Notes under the pieces: generated by a model
Databases searched by the model: none
Told to the model about the DNA's origin: nothing
The model's input: the letters and a program-made list of their open reading frames with translations, nothing else
In this document: positions 11,704 to 19,396 of the stretch, one piece after another
Numbering within the stretch: the stretch's first letter is position 1
How the letters are laid out: each line of letters opens with the position of its first letter
Program-made: the position numbers and the translations under genes
IMG/VR virus record: IMGVR_UViG_3300025133_000423
Location: 1 to 30,948 of that record
DNA: 30,948 nucleotides
Source: a virus
Direction: 5' to 3' (one strand)

Positions 11704-11709
11704 TAGAGT
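11704..11709 (+). promoter_or_regulatory. possible -10 box after capsid terminator
   Basis: TAGAGT matches the -10 of cassette A. Upstream, TTGCGC at 11680-11685 (18-base spacing) lies inside the hairpin. It would restart transcription for the neck genes with a 30-odd base leader containing GGAG. Confidence 0.3.
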
Positions 11710-11745
11710 AGGGTGCCCGCCACTGTTGGCGGTCGGAGCCACCAA

Positions 11746-12015
11746 ATGAAGACCGGAAGCATCGTCGTCGAGAATCGGAGTCGCGGACCCATCACCTTGG
11801 AGATCCCCAAGGAGGTCATCGCGGATGGCGCCAAAGGCGCGGAGCGCTACGAGAGCTTCGAGTGGGGCGACCCCGCGGACCGTGGCCGCGAAGACAACCC
11901 CAGCCCGGTGCTCCGCTTCTCGGTCGTCAAGTGGGACCGCATCTGCGACCACCACCAGGCGGCCATCGCGAGCATGATCGACAACGGCGAACTCACCGTC
12001 TCCAAGGCCTACTAG
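11746..12015 (+). CDS. hypothetical head-associated protein
   Basis: 89 residues from ATG 11746, with GGAG about 8 bases upstream. An in-frame GTG at 11713 has no ribosome site and lies only 3 bases after the possible -10, so I prefer 11746. The sequence is soluble: a beta-like N-terminus (KTGSIVVENRSRGPITLEIP), a polar middle, and a helical C-terminus (RICDHHQAAIASMIDNGEL). The position between capsid and DUF4054 genes is where many phages keep a small capsid-accessory or decoration gene. No family recognised. Confidence 0.65.
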   Translation: MKTGSIVVENRSRGPITLEIPKEVIADGAKGAERYESFEWGDPADRGREDNPSPVLRFSVVKWDRICDHHQAAIASMIDNGELTVSKAY

Positions 12016-12024
12016 GAGCCCCTC

Positions 12025-12435
12025 ATGGCAGCCTCGGCGTTCCTCTCCACGATGCAGACCCTCGTTGCGGGGGACCCTGCGTTCGTGACGCCTCTGGCGG
12101 AGGGTGACCCCTACGCCACGTTGGAGGCGTGGATCGCCCTGGCTGTCGTCGAGGTGAACACCACCCGGTGGGGCAACCTGTACGTCCAGGCGGTCGCCCT
12201 CCTGGCCGCGCACAAGTACAGCATGGGCCCGGGTAGCGCGGACGCCGGGGGCGCCTCAGCGGGCGGCTCCGTGGCTGAGAAGCGGGCCCGGAACTGGTCC
12301 ATCCGGTTCAACGCCCCGAGCGGTAGCGGAGGCACCGGTGACGCCGGCCTCCAGCAGACCCGATACGGGCTGGAGCTTCTGCGCCTTCGGAGCTACACCC
12401 GAGGGCCTGCGATCATCACCCCGTCCCGGACCTAG
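12025..12435 (+). CDS. head-tail adaptor, DUF4054 family
   Basis: 136 residues from ATG 12025 with TAGGAGCCCC upstream. DUF4054 proteins are found between the capsid and neck genes of contractile-tailed phages and are taken as the first ring below the portal. Features seen: an N-terminal helix (FLSTMQTLVAGDPAF), WIALAVVEVNTTRWGNLYVQ and AVALLAAHKYSM (helices about 40-72), a Gly/Ala-rich linker, and TRYGLELLRLRSYTRGP near the end, which is a typical close for this family. Spacing to the next gene is 2 bases. Confidence 0.8.
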   Translation: MAASAFLSTMQTLVAGDPAFVTPLAEGDPYATLEAWIALAVVEVNTTRWGNLYVQAVALLAAHKYSMGPGSADAGGASAGGSVAEKRARNWSIRFNAPSGSGGTGDAGLQQTRYGLELLRLRSYTRGPAIITPSRT

Positions 12436-12437
12436 CC

Positions 12438-13022
12438 GTGCCTGTCACCTTCGAGATGAGCGGCGACTGGGAGGGCTTCGACCGAGCCATCGCAGCTATC
12501 GAGGGCTTCGCAGGGGCCACGGTCGCCACCGGTGTTCGGGACGAGGAGCACGAGGGTCCCCGAGCGGCCAAGAAGGACCCCCCGCACACCACCGCCAGTC
12601 TCATGATGATCAACGAGTTCGGGGACGCGGACAGGAACATTCCCGCACGTCCCATCTTCACGCCCGCTATGGACGAGAACAAGGACAAGTACCTCGACAT
12701 GGTCGAGGCGGCTTTCGCCTCGTACCGACGCAAGGGTGGGTCAGAGGCCGCTCTCCGCTCCGCGCTCCAGGTGGTGGCTGAGATGATGGTGCAGGACGTC
12801 AAGGCGGTGCAGCGATCCCAGGTGTTCGGCGAGGCGGGCAGCGTGCCGCTGCACCCCCGGACCATCGAGCGAAAGGATCACGACATCGCCTGGAAGGAGA
12901 CCGGCCAGCTCCTCAAAGCCCTGGAGGGCTTCGTGGACGTGGACTTCAAGCCTCAGCGTGGCAAGTCGGGGACGGCCTTCCTCAAGGACAAGCTCGGGCG
13001 ATTCGCGAAGGTGGGCGGCTAG
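12438..13022 (+). CDS. neck/head completion protein, HK97-gp10-like
   Basis: 194 residues from GTG 12438, right after the previous stop (no clear ribosome site, so probably coupled). The pattern ASLMMINEFGDADRNIPARP followed by IFTPAMDENKDKY near residues 53-80 resembles the ...EFG...PARPF.RPA motif of HK97 gp10-type and related neck proteins. A basic C-terminal part ends DKLGRFAKVGG. The upstream half starts with a strand MPVTFEMSGDWEGFDRAIAA typical of this group. Expected role: joining head and tail or measuring the neck. Confidence 0.7.
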   Translation: MPVTFEMSGDWEGFDRAIAAIEGFAGATVATGVRDEEHEGPRAAKKDPPHTTASLMMINEFGDADRNIPARPIFTPAMDENKDKYLDMVEAAFASYRRKGGSEAALRSALQVVAEMMVQDVKAVQRSQVFGEAGSVPLHPRTIERKDHDIAWKETGQLLKALEGFVDVDFKPQRGKSGTAFLKDKLGRFAKVGG

Positions 13023-13373
13023 GTGCTGTTTTCCGACACCCTCAGCGTCGACCGCTACAGTGCCCAGACCCGAGACGCCTACGGGCGGGCCTCGACGCCG
13101 GCTGTGGACTCCACGTTCACCATTCGTGCCTCGGTGCAGCGGCCTTCGGGCTGGCGCCTGGAGAAGGTGATGGAGGGCCACAAGACCCGGGACGCCTGGT
13201 ACGTGGACACCATCACCGCGTTGCAGGTGGAGGACGAGACCGCGGGTGTGCCTGGGGACGTCATCACCATCGACGACAAGACTTACCTCGTGGTCGAGCA
13301 GGTAAAGGTTCGGTCGGTGCTCCCCCACTACGAGACCCTCGTGAAGCGGGTTGAGATCGGCCTCCAGGCATGA
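13023..13373 (+). CDS. head-tail connector (stopper-like) protein
   Basis: 116 residues from GTG 13023, which directly follows the previous TAG. The protein is mainly beta by pattern: a short N-terminal segment with SDTLSVDRYSAQTRDAYGRA, then FTIRASVQRPSGWRLEKV and GDVITIDDKTYLVVEQVKV. This fits the small beta-barrel stoppers (SPP1 gp16/lambda FII-like) that close the head after packaging. Assignment is from fold-like pattern, size and position; no hallmark residue can be pointed to. Confidence 0.6.
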   Translation: MLFSDTLSVDRYSAQTRDAYGRASTPAVDSTFTIRASVQRPSGWRLEKVMEGHKTRDAWYVDTITALQVEDETAGVPGDVITIDDKTYLVVEQVKVRSVLPHYETLVKRVEIGLQA

Positions 13374-13951
13374 GCACCCGCGACACCACCTACGAGGCCC
13401 TCCACACCTGGGTGCGGACCTACGCCGACCTGGGGTCGACTCTGGCGACCGACAAGGTCATCCCCGCCTACGACGGCGGAGGCCGACCCTCGGACGAGTA
13501 CATCGTGCTCTACCAGAGCAGCCACGGGCTCGTAGATCAACACGACGAGGTCATCCACAGCCTGGACGATGACGACAACGTCGCCATCGAGATCCGCGGT
13601 GTCCGGAGCGGCACGGTGCAGATCCACGGCTACGGCGCCGGCACTGACGTGTGGCTCCAGAACCTCACCTGGTCGCTCAAGCACCCCGACGCCCAGCTCC
13701 TCAACCATGAGGCGGGCATCACCGTACTGGCCCCCACCTCGGGCATTCGCCAGGTACCCAGGATGGAGAACGCCAACCTGGAGCCTCACTTTGTGCTAGA
13801 GTTCCCCTACACATACCGCGTGACTTCGGGTACAATCGCCCTGGCGAATGCGCCTGCCGCGGATACGGCTGAAGTGGACGCAACGCTGTACGAGCTTGAC
13901 CCAGAGACGGATCCGCTCGTTGTGAACATCGTCGTGGATACCACGGTCTAA
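13370..13951 (+). CDS. neck/tail terminator protein, LIC_12616-like
   Basis: 193 residues from ATG 13370, overlapping the previous stop by 4 bases. An N-terminal helix (TYEALHTWVRTYADLGS) is followed by a strand and DEYIVLYQSSHGLVDQHDE, VAIEIRGVRSGTVQIHGYGA, and a hydrophobic end EPHFVLEFPYTYRVTSGTIA. The size, order and position before the sheath fit the neck or tail terminator of myophages of this group (LIC_12616/gp12-like). The last 170 bases use more A/T and rarer codons such as CTA than the rest of the gene. They contain a 13-base match to the cassette A promoter core (13794-13806). Confidence 0.65.
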   Translation: MSTRDTTYEALHTWVRTYADLGSTLATDKVIPAYDGGGRPSDEYIVLYQSSHGLVDQHDEVIHSLDDDDNVAIEIRGVRSGTVQIHGYGAGTDVWLQNLTWSLKHPDAQLLNHEAGITVLAPTSGIRQVPRMENANLEPHFVLEFPYTYRVTSGTIALANAPAADTAEVDATLYELDPETDPLVVNIVVDTTV

Positions 13952-13963
13952 GGAAGACACCAC

Positions 13964-15058
13964 ATGGCCTCCTCTTCGCATGTCTCGAACGTCACCGTCA
14001 ACGTCACCCTCCAGGCGTTGGCGACGCCCGGCGCCGGATTCGGCACCGTCACGCTGATGGTCGACGAGGCCCAGGGTACTGGCAACGGGCTGGATGGCGA
14101 CCGCTACATCGACTTCGCTGACGTTGATGAGGCCCAGACGGCCCGTGACGCGGGCTACATCAGCGCCGAGGTCATGGCCGCGTGCACGACCGCCTTCACG
14201 CTGGACCCCGCACCCTCAAAGTTCCGCGTCTGCCGCGTGGACACGGGGGGCGCCGAGACCTACACCTCCGCCTACAACCTCCTCCTCGACGAGGCGGGCG
14301 TCCAGGGCGACCTCTACGGCTTCTGCATGGACAGCCGCACCGGTGCGACGCAGGAGGCGCTCGGCGTCACCATCGAGGCCACCGACCACTTCCTCTACCT
14401 CCAGAGTTCGGATGCGGAGATCACTGCCGCGGCGGACACGTTCCCTACGGCGATGGCGGACATGGAGGAGTACACGCAGGTGGGCGGCTGTCTTCACGAC
14501 ACCGACTCGGATTGGGAGGACGTCGCGGCGATGGTTCAGTGGCTCACGCCCGACCCGGACCTTTACAGCAACCCCGGCGAGGGGGATCTGAAGGGTGTGG
14601 GGGACTACGCGACCTTCCTGACCGCGACGGAGCGCACCAACGCCATCAGCAACAACTTCGGCGTCCTCGGAACCTGGGGCAGCACGGACACGTGGCTGCA
14701 CCCGATGGTGAGCTTCGACGGCCGTCCGGTGTACGAGAACCTGACGGCAGCCTGGCTGAAGGCGCGCATCGAAGAGCGCATCCAGACGCTCATCCAGCGC
14801 GAGCACCAGGCCAACCGCAAGGTCCTGGTGTCGGCCGCCGGCCAGCGTCAGGTCGGTGCCTCCTTCCGGGATGTTCTGGCCACCGGCGAGAACGTCGGTC
14901 ACTTCACGCCCGGCCAGGTCGTCGTGACCTACCCGACCATCACGGACGCGGACCGCACCGCCCGGCGCCTTCGGGTGGATGTGGAGGCCCAGGTCGGCAT
15001 CTCCGCGGTCACCTTCACCTTTGAGGCCTACCTCGCGACGACCGAAGTCGTCTCGTAG
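13964..15058 (+). CDS. tail sheath protein, DUF3383 family
   Basis: 364 residues from ATG 13964 with AAGGAAG upstream. It polymerises around the tail tube and contracts on infection, showing the particle is a myovirus. Family recognition is from its size, order (before a DUF3277-type tube gene) and DUF3383-like features: SNVTVNVTLQALATPGAGFG at the N-terminus, a middle domain with WLTPDPDLYSNPGEGD, and a C-terminal part with RIQTLIQREHQANRKVL and a closing beta region ITDADRTARRLRVDVEAQVG. In contractile systems N- and C-terminal strands weave neighbouring subunits together, which fits the strand-rich ends here. Confidence 0.85.
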   Translation: MASSSHVSNVTVNVTLQALATPGAGFGTVTLMVDEAQGTGNGLDGDRYIDFADVDEAQTARDAGYISAEVMAACTTAFTLDPAPSKFRVCRVDTGGAETYTSAYNLLLDEAGVQGDLYGFCMDSRTGATQEALGVTIEATDHFLYLQSSDAEITAAADTFPTAMADMEEYTQVGGCLHDTDSDWEDVAAMVQWLTPDPDLYSNPGEGDLKGVGDYATFLTATERTNAISNNFGVLGTWGSTDTWLHPMVSFDGRPVYENLTAAWLKARIEERIQTLIQREHQANRKVLVSAAGQRQVGASFRDVLATGENVGHFTPGQVVVTYPTITDADRTARRLRVDVEAQVGISAVTFTFEAYLATTEVVS

Positions 15059-15070
15059 CCCGGAGCTAGC

Positions 15071-15514
15071 ATGCCTGTTCAGACCCCGAGCACCTACAAT
15101 CCCGAAGCTATCGTCCTCGTCATCGACGGTACCCTTCTCGACGGTTTCGCCAACGAGGGCATTACCATCGAGCAAGAGGGGACCTCCGAGTACATCGAGG
15201 GCATGGACGGCGGTGGCACCTTCGAGTACAACGCCAGCCGCGTCGCGATCGTCACGGCGACGTTCCGCGCAGCCTCCGCAGGGGCTCAGACGCTGAACGA
15301 GATCCGCAAGTCGGCCGAGTCCGACCTCCGGCTCGGCAACGCCCACCCGGACCTCTCAGGTGAGGCAGCGGACCCCATCAACGGGTCGTTCATCGTCGCA
15401 CCCAACGTCTTCTTCCTGAACAAGCCCCTGGCTGACTTTGGGCAGCAGAGCGGTACGGTCGAGTTCCGCATGGCGTTCGTGAACTACGGCATGAACATGG
15501 CGGAGAACCTCTAG
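15071..15514 (+). CDS. tail tube protein, DUF3277 family
   Basis: 147 residues from ATG 15071, with CGGAG 5 bases upstream. It forms the inner tube of the contractile tail. DUF3277-like features: an N-terminal strand and YNPEAIVLVIDGTLLDGFAN with EGITIEQEGTSEYIEGMDGG (residues 10-50), then VTATFRAASAGAQTLNEIRK near 66-80, and a C-terminal strand pair with QQSGTVEFRMAFVNYGMNM. Directly downstream of the sheath and upstream of the chaperone, the standard order. Confidence 0.88.
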   Translation: MPVQTPSTYNPEAIVLVIDGTLLDGFANEGITIEQEGTSEYIEGMDGGGTFEYNASRVAIVTATFRAASAGAQTLNEIRKSAESDLRLGNAHPDLSGEAADPINGSFIVAPNVFFLNKPLADFGQQSGTVEFRMAFVNYGMNMAENL

Positions 15515-15546
15515 CCTGAGCTAACCCACAGCCCCCGGAGCCACCT

Positions 15547-16005
15547 GTGGATCACAAGATCGAGTTTGAGCTGAACGACGCCGCTGGCGTCGCCCACACC
15601 TACACCGCCCATCTCCACCCCGCCGACATCGGGCTCGAACTGAGCTTCGAGCTGATCAGCGTTCTCGGCGAGCCCCTCCTCAAGGCTCTCGGCGGCGTCC
15701 AGGACGTCGTCAAGACCGCTGTCCGAGCTGGTGGGTCTGAGGAGGACGAGCTGGAGAGCGTGCTGGGGAGCCTGGACCTCGCAGGCGCCGTCGGAGCCCT
15801 TCGGTCGCTGTCCGGCAAGGCGGTGGCGGACCTGACGAAGCGCGTCCTGTCCCACACCTACCGAGACGGTGCACGGCTCAAGGAGGGCCTGACATTCGCC
15901 AAGGCGTACCAGGGCAACTACGGCGAGATGTACCTGGCTCTGTGGAAGGTGATCGAGGGGAACCGCTTCATCCCTTTGCTCGGTACCTTGTCCGAGACCG
16001 AGTAG
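15547..16005 (+). CDS. tail assembly chaperone, short (G-type) form
   Basis: 152 residues from GTG 15547 with CCCGGAGCC upstream. It is acidic and helical: HKIEFELNDAAGVAHTYTAH at the start, a long helical middle (ALGGVQDVVKTAVRAGGSEE and ELESVLGSLDLAGAVGALRS), and KAYQGNYGEMYLALWKVIEG near the end. By position between tube and tape measure it is the chaperone that coats the tape measure before tube assembly. Near its end lies the heptamer CCCTTTG (15972-15978) in the right phase for a -1 shift into the overlapping frame that ends at 16247. The zero-frame product ends 8 codons after that site. Confidence 0.85.
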   Translation: MDHKIEFELNDAAGVAHTYTAHLHPADIGLELSFELISVLGEPLLKALGGVQDVVKTAVRAGGSEEDELESVLGSLDLAGAVGALRSLSGKAVADLTKRVLSHTYRDGARLKEGLTFAKAYQGNYGEMYLALWKVIEGNRFIPLLGTLSETE

Positions 16006-16018
16006 GTCCCGCGACAAG
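15972..16018 (+). other. programmed -1 frameshift signal: slippery heptamer plus nested hairpin
   Basis: In zero frame the bases read C-CCT-TTG, the X-XXY-YYZ form that allows slipping to CCC-TTT. Eight bases later CTTGTC (15987-15992) pairs with GACAAG (16013-16018), enclosing GACC (15996-15999) with GGTC (16005-16008). An alternative CTCGGT/ACCGAG pairing (15979-15984, 15997-16002) starts right after the heptamer. Slippage at a G/GT chaperone gene is a conserved property of tailed phages; the efficiency here is unknown. Confidence 0.7.
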
Positions 16019-16247
16019 CCCCGCCACCGAGGTGTCCCGAGCTGCGGACCTCGGCGTGAACTGGGTGTTCCATCGGCTAGCTTTCGCAGAGCAGACGCGG
16101 CGGCCGGTGGAGGAGCACATGAAACGACCCACACCCTACTTCTACCTCGACCTCGTCGCGCTCGACGCTATCGAGGCACTGCAAGAGCGCACCCAGCACC
16201 CAGCGCGAAGCAAGCCGGGACAACAAGCGGCCGAGAGGGTAGGATAG
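15978..16247 (+). CDS. frameshift extension (T part) of tail assembly chaperone
   Basis: This is the part of the -1 frame that would follow the slip: 89 residues added to the first 144 of the chaperone, giving a GT-type protein of about 233 residues. It reads ARYLVRDRVGPATSPATEVS, then LGVNWVFHRLAFAEQTRRP and TPYFYLDLVALDAIEALQER with a basic tail. It ends 4 bases before the tape-measure ATG. It has no ribosome site of its own at a sensible distance, although a GTG near 16032 with GAGG in front cannot be excluded. The T part usually contacts the tube subunit and recruits it to the tape measure. Confidence 0.65.
   Translation, partial: ARYLVRDRVGPATSPATEVSRAADLGVNWVFHRLAFAEQTRRPVEEHMKRPTPYFYLDLVALDAIEALQERTQHPARSKPGQQAAERVG
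16217..16245 (+). promoter_or_regulatory. possible promoter before tape measure gene
   Basis: GGGACA (16217-16222), 17 bases, TAGGAT (16240-16245), then 6 bases to ATG 16252. The spacing matches the leaderless pattern seen elsewhere, but GAGGGTAGGA could equally be a ribosome site, so this is weak. Confidence 0.3.
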
Positions 16248-16251
16248 GCCG

Positions 16252-18390
16252 ATGGCTAACTCCAGCGACTTGCGCAGGCTCGTAACCGTTGTTGAGCTGA
16301 TTGTCAAGTCCAAGGAGGGCTTGAAGCAGCTCAAGAACGAGGAGCGCGCGCTCGTCAAGCGCGCGGACAAGCTGGAGCAGATCGAGGCCGTCCTGAAGGA
16401 GAGCCTGGAGACGATCGACAAGGAGTACCGACGGTACATCAAGCAGGCGGTGAAGGAAACTGCCAAGGTCGTCGAGGGTCGGCAGAAGGACAGCAACCGA
16501 AAGCAAGAGGCTGAACTCCGGGACCACTTCCGGCAGATGGCACGCATCCAGAACATCTCGGAGAAGAAGACCGAGGCCGAGCTGGACATGCACTTCAACG
16601 AGCTTCGGCGCATCGAGAACGAGCGCATTGCGAAGCTGCGAGCCAAGCGCAAGAAGGTCATCGACGAGCGCCATCGTCAGGAGAAGCAGGCCCAGCGACG
16701 GCGCCGCAACCAGGTCCACAAGGAAACCCTGGACGAGATCGCGGAGATCCGCGCTCGCCGCCTCGCCGCCGATCGAATCGGCAAGAAGGCCACGCGCGAT
16801 TTCGACCGAGCCCTGCTCGCCCGCCGACGCCTCCTCGCCCGGAACATGAAGGCGATGGAGCGCCGCATGCGCAACCACGGTCGGCGTATGCGGGCCCTTC
16901 GGCGGAACATCGGCTTCGCCTTCCTGCCGACGGTCGCAGGCACCGCCCTGGCTGGGCACTTCATCTACGACCGGATGATCAAGAAGACCGCGGACGCTGC
17001 CGACGAGGCCAAGGTCCTCAGTGAGCAGCTCGGCATGAACGCGCAGGCGTTCCAAGAGGTGCACATCGCGTCGGACCTCGCCGGTGTGAAGTTCGGCCAG
17101 GTACGGACTGCGATCCGCCGCATGGTGGACAACGCCGGGGATTTTGTTCGAGGCAAGGGGCAGGCTGTCGACGCCTTCACCGAGATGGGCATCTCGGCCG
17201 ACATGATCAACGGCCCGCTGGCCGACACCGATAAGCTCCTTCTGGAGGTGTCGAAGCGGCTGACGAAGTTCTCGGAGTTCAAGCGGGGCAACCTGGCGGC
17301 GCAGATTTTCGGCCGTGCAGGGGCCAAGAGCCTACCGCTGTTTGGGGACATCGAGAGATTCCAGCTTTTCCGCCGCATCGCGAAGCAGACGGGCGCGGTC
17401 ATCGGGGTGGACCTCACCGAGGCCGCTCAGAAGTTCAACGACGAGATGATCAAGGTCAAGCTCGCCATCGCGGGCATCCGCAACGACATGTCGGCCCGGC
17501 TACTGCCGGTGCTTTCCGACGTCGCGGCGGGCATGTTCCGCTGGTGGTTGGGGAACCGGAAGATCATCCTCCAGCGGATGGACTGGTGGGTGGACCGTCT
17601 CGTCGAGGGCGTAGACACCTTGGTGTACCTGTTCGACCGCGTGGATCGCGGTGTCAACCAGTTCAGCGATTGGGGTCGTGTGTTCCAGCTCGCTGGGTGG
17701 GGTCTCGCCGCGTTCAGCACGGGGCTCATCGCCATGGGTGCGTACATGGTCACGGGTAGGCTCGCCGAAGGGTTCGCCACCGTGATGAAATTTATCGCGG
17801 ATAAGAAGGGCCTCATCCCCACGCTGAAGTTCTTGGGCGGCAAGGCCGGGCCGATCGCGGCTGTGATGGCCATGATAGCCGCGTTCACCGTCCGCATCGA
17901 GGACTGGATCACGTTCATGCGCGGCGGCGAGTCGGCCTTGGGTGACTGGCTGGACATGTTCCTCCGGTCGGCGGATGCTGGGCAGTTGGTGCAGGATATC
18001 GTGGTGGGTCTGGCCGACAAGTTCGGGGATTTCGGGGCTGTGTTGGGGAAGCACCTGCCAACTATCTGGGAGATGGTCGACGCCATGCGGTCCGCTGTCG
18101 CCTTCACGTCGATGCTGTTCAGCCCCCGGGAGTTCGCGAGCCGTATGGGTTCTGGTCGCTATCTCGGCCTCGTACTGGAGCCGATTTACCGCGCCAACGC
18201 CCGCGAAAAAAACGAGCAGCGGTACGCGGAGGCCGCCGCAGCCCACGCAGCGTCGATGGGTGGTAGCCCGTCGAGCAGCACGTCGAACAGTACCATCAAC
18301 GCCACCTTCATCAACGACCAGGCCCCCGTGCCGATGCTCCAGTCCCTCAAGTCGGCATTCCAGGGGCTCACGGGAGGGCGCGAAGGATGA
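16252..18390 (+). CDS. tail tape measure protein
   Basis: 712 residues; its length sets tail length, and at about 1.5 angstrom per helical residue predicts a tail of roughly 100 nm. Residues 1-215 are a highly charged Lys/Arg/Glu coiled coil (for example ELRDHFRQMARIQNISEKKT). Hydrophobic membrane-type segments follow at about 220-240 (IGFAFLPTVAGTALAGHFIY), 483-505 (GWGLAAFSTGLIAMGAYMV) and 533-548 (GPIAAVMAMIAAFTV), as in tape measures that insert into the host membrane on DNA ejection. The middle (about 250-430) is a globular helical domain; the C-terminus is Ser/Asn-rich, then a helix. It overlaps the next gene by 4 bases. No peptidoglycan-hydrolase motif is seen. Confidence 0.88.
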   Translation: MANSSDLRRLVTVVELIVKSKEGLKQLKNEERALVKRADKLEQIEAVLKESLETIDKEYRRYIKQAVKETAKVVEGRQKDSNRKQEAELRDHFRQMARIQNISEKKTEAELDMHFNELRRIENERIAKLRAKRKKVIDERHRQEKQAQRRRRNQVHKETLDEIAEIRARRLAADRIGKKATRDFDRALLARRRLLARNMKAMERRMRNHGRRMRALRRNIGFAFLPTVAGTALAGHFIYDRMIKKTADAADEAKVLSEQLGMNAQAFQEVHIASDLAGVKFGQVRTAIRRMVDNAGDFVRGKGQAVDAFTEMGISADMINGPLADTDKLLLEVSKRLTKFSEFKRGNLAAQIFGRAGAKSLPLFGDIERFQLFRRIAKQTGAVIGVDLTEAAQKFNDEMIKVKLAIAGIRNDMSARLLPVLSDVAAGMFRWWLGNRKIILQRMDWWVDRLVEGVDTLVYLFDRVDRGVNQFSDWGRVFQLAGWGLAAFSTGLIAMGAYMVTGRLAEGFATVMKFIADKKGLIPTLKFLGGKAGPIAAVMAMIAAFTVRIEDWITFMRGGESALGDWLDMFLRSADAGQLVQDIVVGLADKFGDFGAVLGKHLPTIWEMVDAMRSAVAFTSMLFSPREFASRMGSGRYLGLVLEPIYRANAREKNEQRYAEAAAAHAASMGGSPSSSTSNSTINATFINDQAPVPMLQSLKSAFQGLTGGREG

Positions 18391-19019
18391 TCCTCGTTAT
18401 CGACCCGGAGGTTGGTGTACTGCCGCTAGGTGCGGTCACTACGGCGTCTGTGTCTCGGTCCGTCACGGTCGCGAAGCACCCTATGGAGAGTGGTACCCCC
18501 ACCACCGACAACGCGGAGCCCTCCAACGCTACGGTGGTACTAGCTTGTCGCGTGTCCGAAGCGGCGACCACCCGACAGGCCAACAGGAGCTTCAGTGAGT
18601 ACGCCAACGTGGGCAACGCCGACGTGCTGGTGGGCAAGACGGGGATCGACCGGGTGCATGCCACCATCGACTTCCTCCGTAGTGTTGAGGGCAAACTGGT
18701 GGACGTGGTGAGCACCGAGGGGCGCTTCATCTACACAGACATGCTCCTGACACAGTACCCCCACGAGTGGAGCATCGTCCGCTCCTCACCCTTCACCTTG
18801 TCGTTCGTCGAGCCCCGCATTGTGGAGACTGGCAGCGCACGGATCCCGCCCCACCGGAGGGTGCCGGGCACCATCACAGACGAAGACCCGGAAGCCGAGA
18901 GCGGCACTGTGAACCCCGTGGGTCGGCGAGACGTCTCGGTGGAGAAGAAGCTGCGGGACGCGGGCCTGGCCGACATCGTGCCGGATGCGGTGTTGAGCTT
19001 CATCACGGGGGGTGACTGA
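18387..19019 (+). CDS. Dit-like baseplate/distal tail protein
   Basis: 210 residues from ATG 18387, preceded by GCGAAGG. An N-terminal beta domain holds MILVIDPEVGVLPLGAVTTA and TVAKHPMESGTPTTDNAEPS, followed by TVVLACRVSEAATT and AHEWS-like segment LTQYPHEWSIVRSSPFTLSF near 115-135. The pattern conserved in Dit-like proteins of this phage group (a strand domain with KHPMESG-type turn and a PxxWxxxxSSPxxLxF strand) is visible. The C-terminal third is Glu/Pro-rich and then helical. Position straight after the tape measure supports a ring at the tail tip to which the hub attaches. Confidence 0.75.
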   Translation: MILVIDPEVGVLPLGAVTTASVSRSVTVAKHPMESGTPTTDNAEPSNATVVLACRVSEAATTRQANRSFSEYANVGNADVLVGKTGIDRVHATIDFLRSVEGKLVDVVSTEGRFIYTDMLLTQYPHEWSIVRSSPFTLSFVEPRIVETGSARIPPHRRVPGTITDEDPEAESGTVNPVGRRDVSVEKKLRDAGLADIVPDAVLSFITGGD

Positions 19020-19396
19020 TGTTGCGGCTCAACTTCAACCCCCTGCTCCCGAAGCACACGCAGATCGTGTCCTTGGAAAGCCGCCAGTACCGCATCCGCG
19101 CTATCTGGCGTGAGAGAGCCAGAGCGTGGTACCTCGACATCACTCTCGTTGACGGCACGGGTGTTGCGGCGGGTGCCCGTGTTGCGGCGGGCTCCGCCAT
19201 CGTGCCAGACATGAACCGTTGGGACGACGAGGGTGTCGCGGGTGGTGTGCTGTTCGGGTACGGTCAGGACGAGTACGCCCGAGAGGATCTCGGACAGCCT
19301 GGCGGCATCAACGTGGGCTACCTGACCCGCGGCGAGTGGGATCTGGTTCTGGCTACCGCCGCCACCGACTACGACCTCCTGGTGACGAACTCGTGA
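19019..19396 (+). CDS. baseplate plug protein, Pam3 gp18-like
   Basis: 125 residues; ATG 19019 overlaps the preceding TGA (TGATG). The pattern LESRQYRIRAIWRERARAWY followed by LDITLVDGTGV matches the small plug proteins described from the simple baseplate of cyanophage Pam3 and common next to Dit-like proteins. The hub gene follows with another overlap. Residues 49-58 are encoded by a near-perfect direct repeat (GTGTTGCGGCGGG twice, starting about 19162 and 19180), giving VAAG twice. The rest is Gly-rich and ends YDLLVTNS. Confidence 0.75.
   Translation: MLRLNFNPLLPKHTQIVSLESRQYRIRAIWRERARAWYLDITLVDGTGVAAGARVAAGSAIVPDMNRWDDEGVAGGVLFGYGQDEYAREDLGQPGGINVGYLTRGEWDLVLATAATDYDLLVTNS

Noticed and set aside
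14094-15024. Plus-strand Ser/Arg- and Gly-rich frames over the sheath gene
   Set aside because: Out-of-frame readings of the sheath gene with low-complexity composition.
15955-15965. GGGGAAC as an alternative slippery site
   Set aside because: It does not fit X-XXY-YYZ in the zero frame; CCCTTTG does.
19162-19192. Direct repeat GTGTTGCGGCGGG twice in the plug gene
   Set aside because: In-frame duplication of a few codons inside a conserved gene; it is consistent with local slippage and no regulatory role is suggested.
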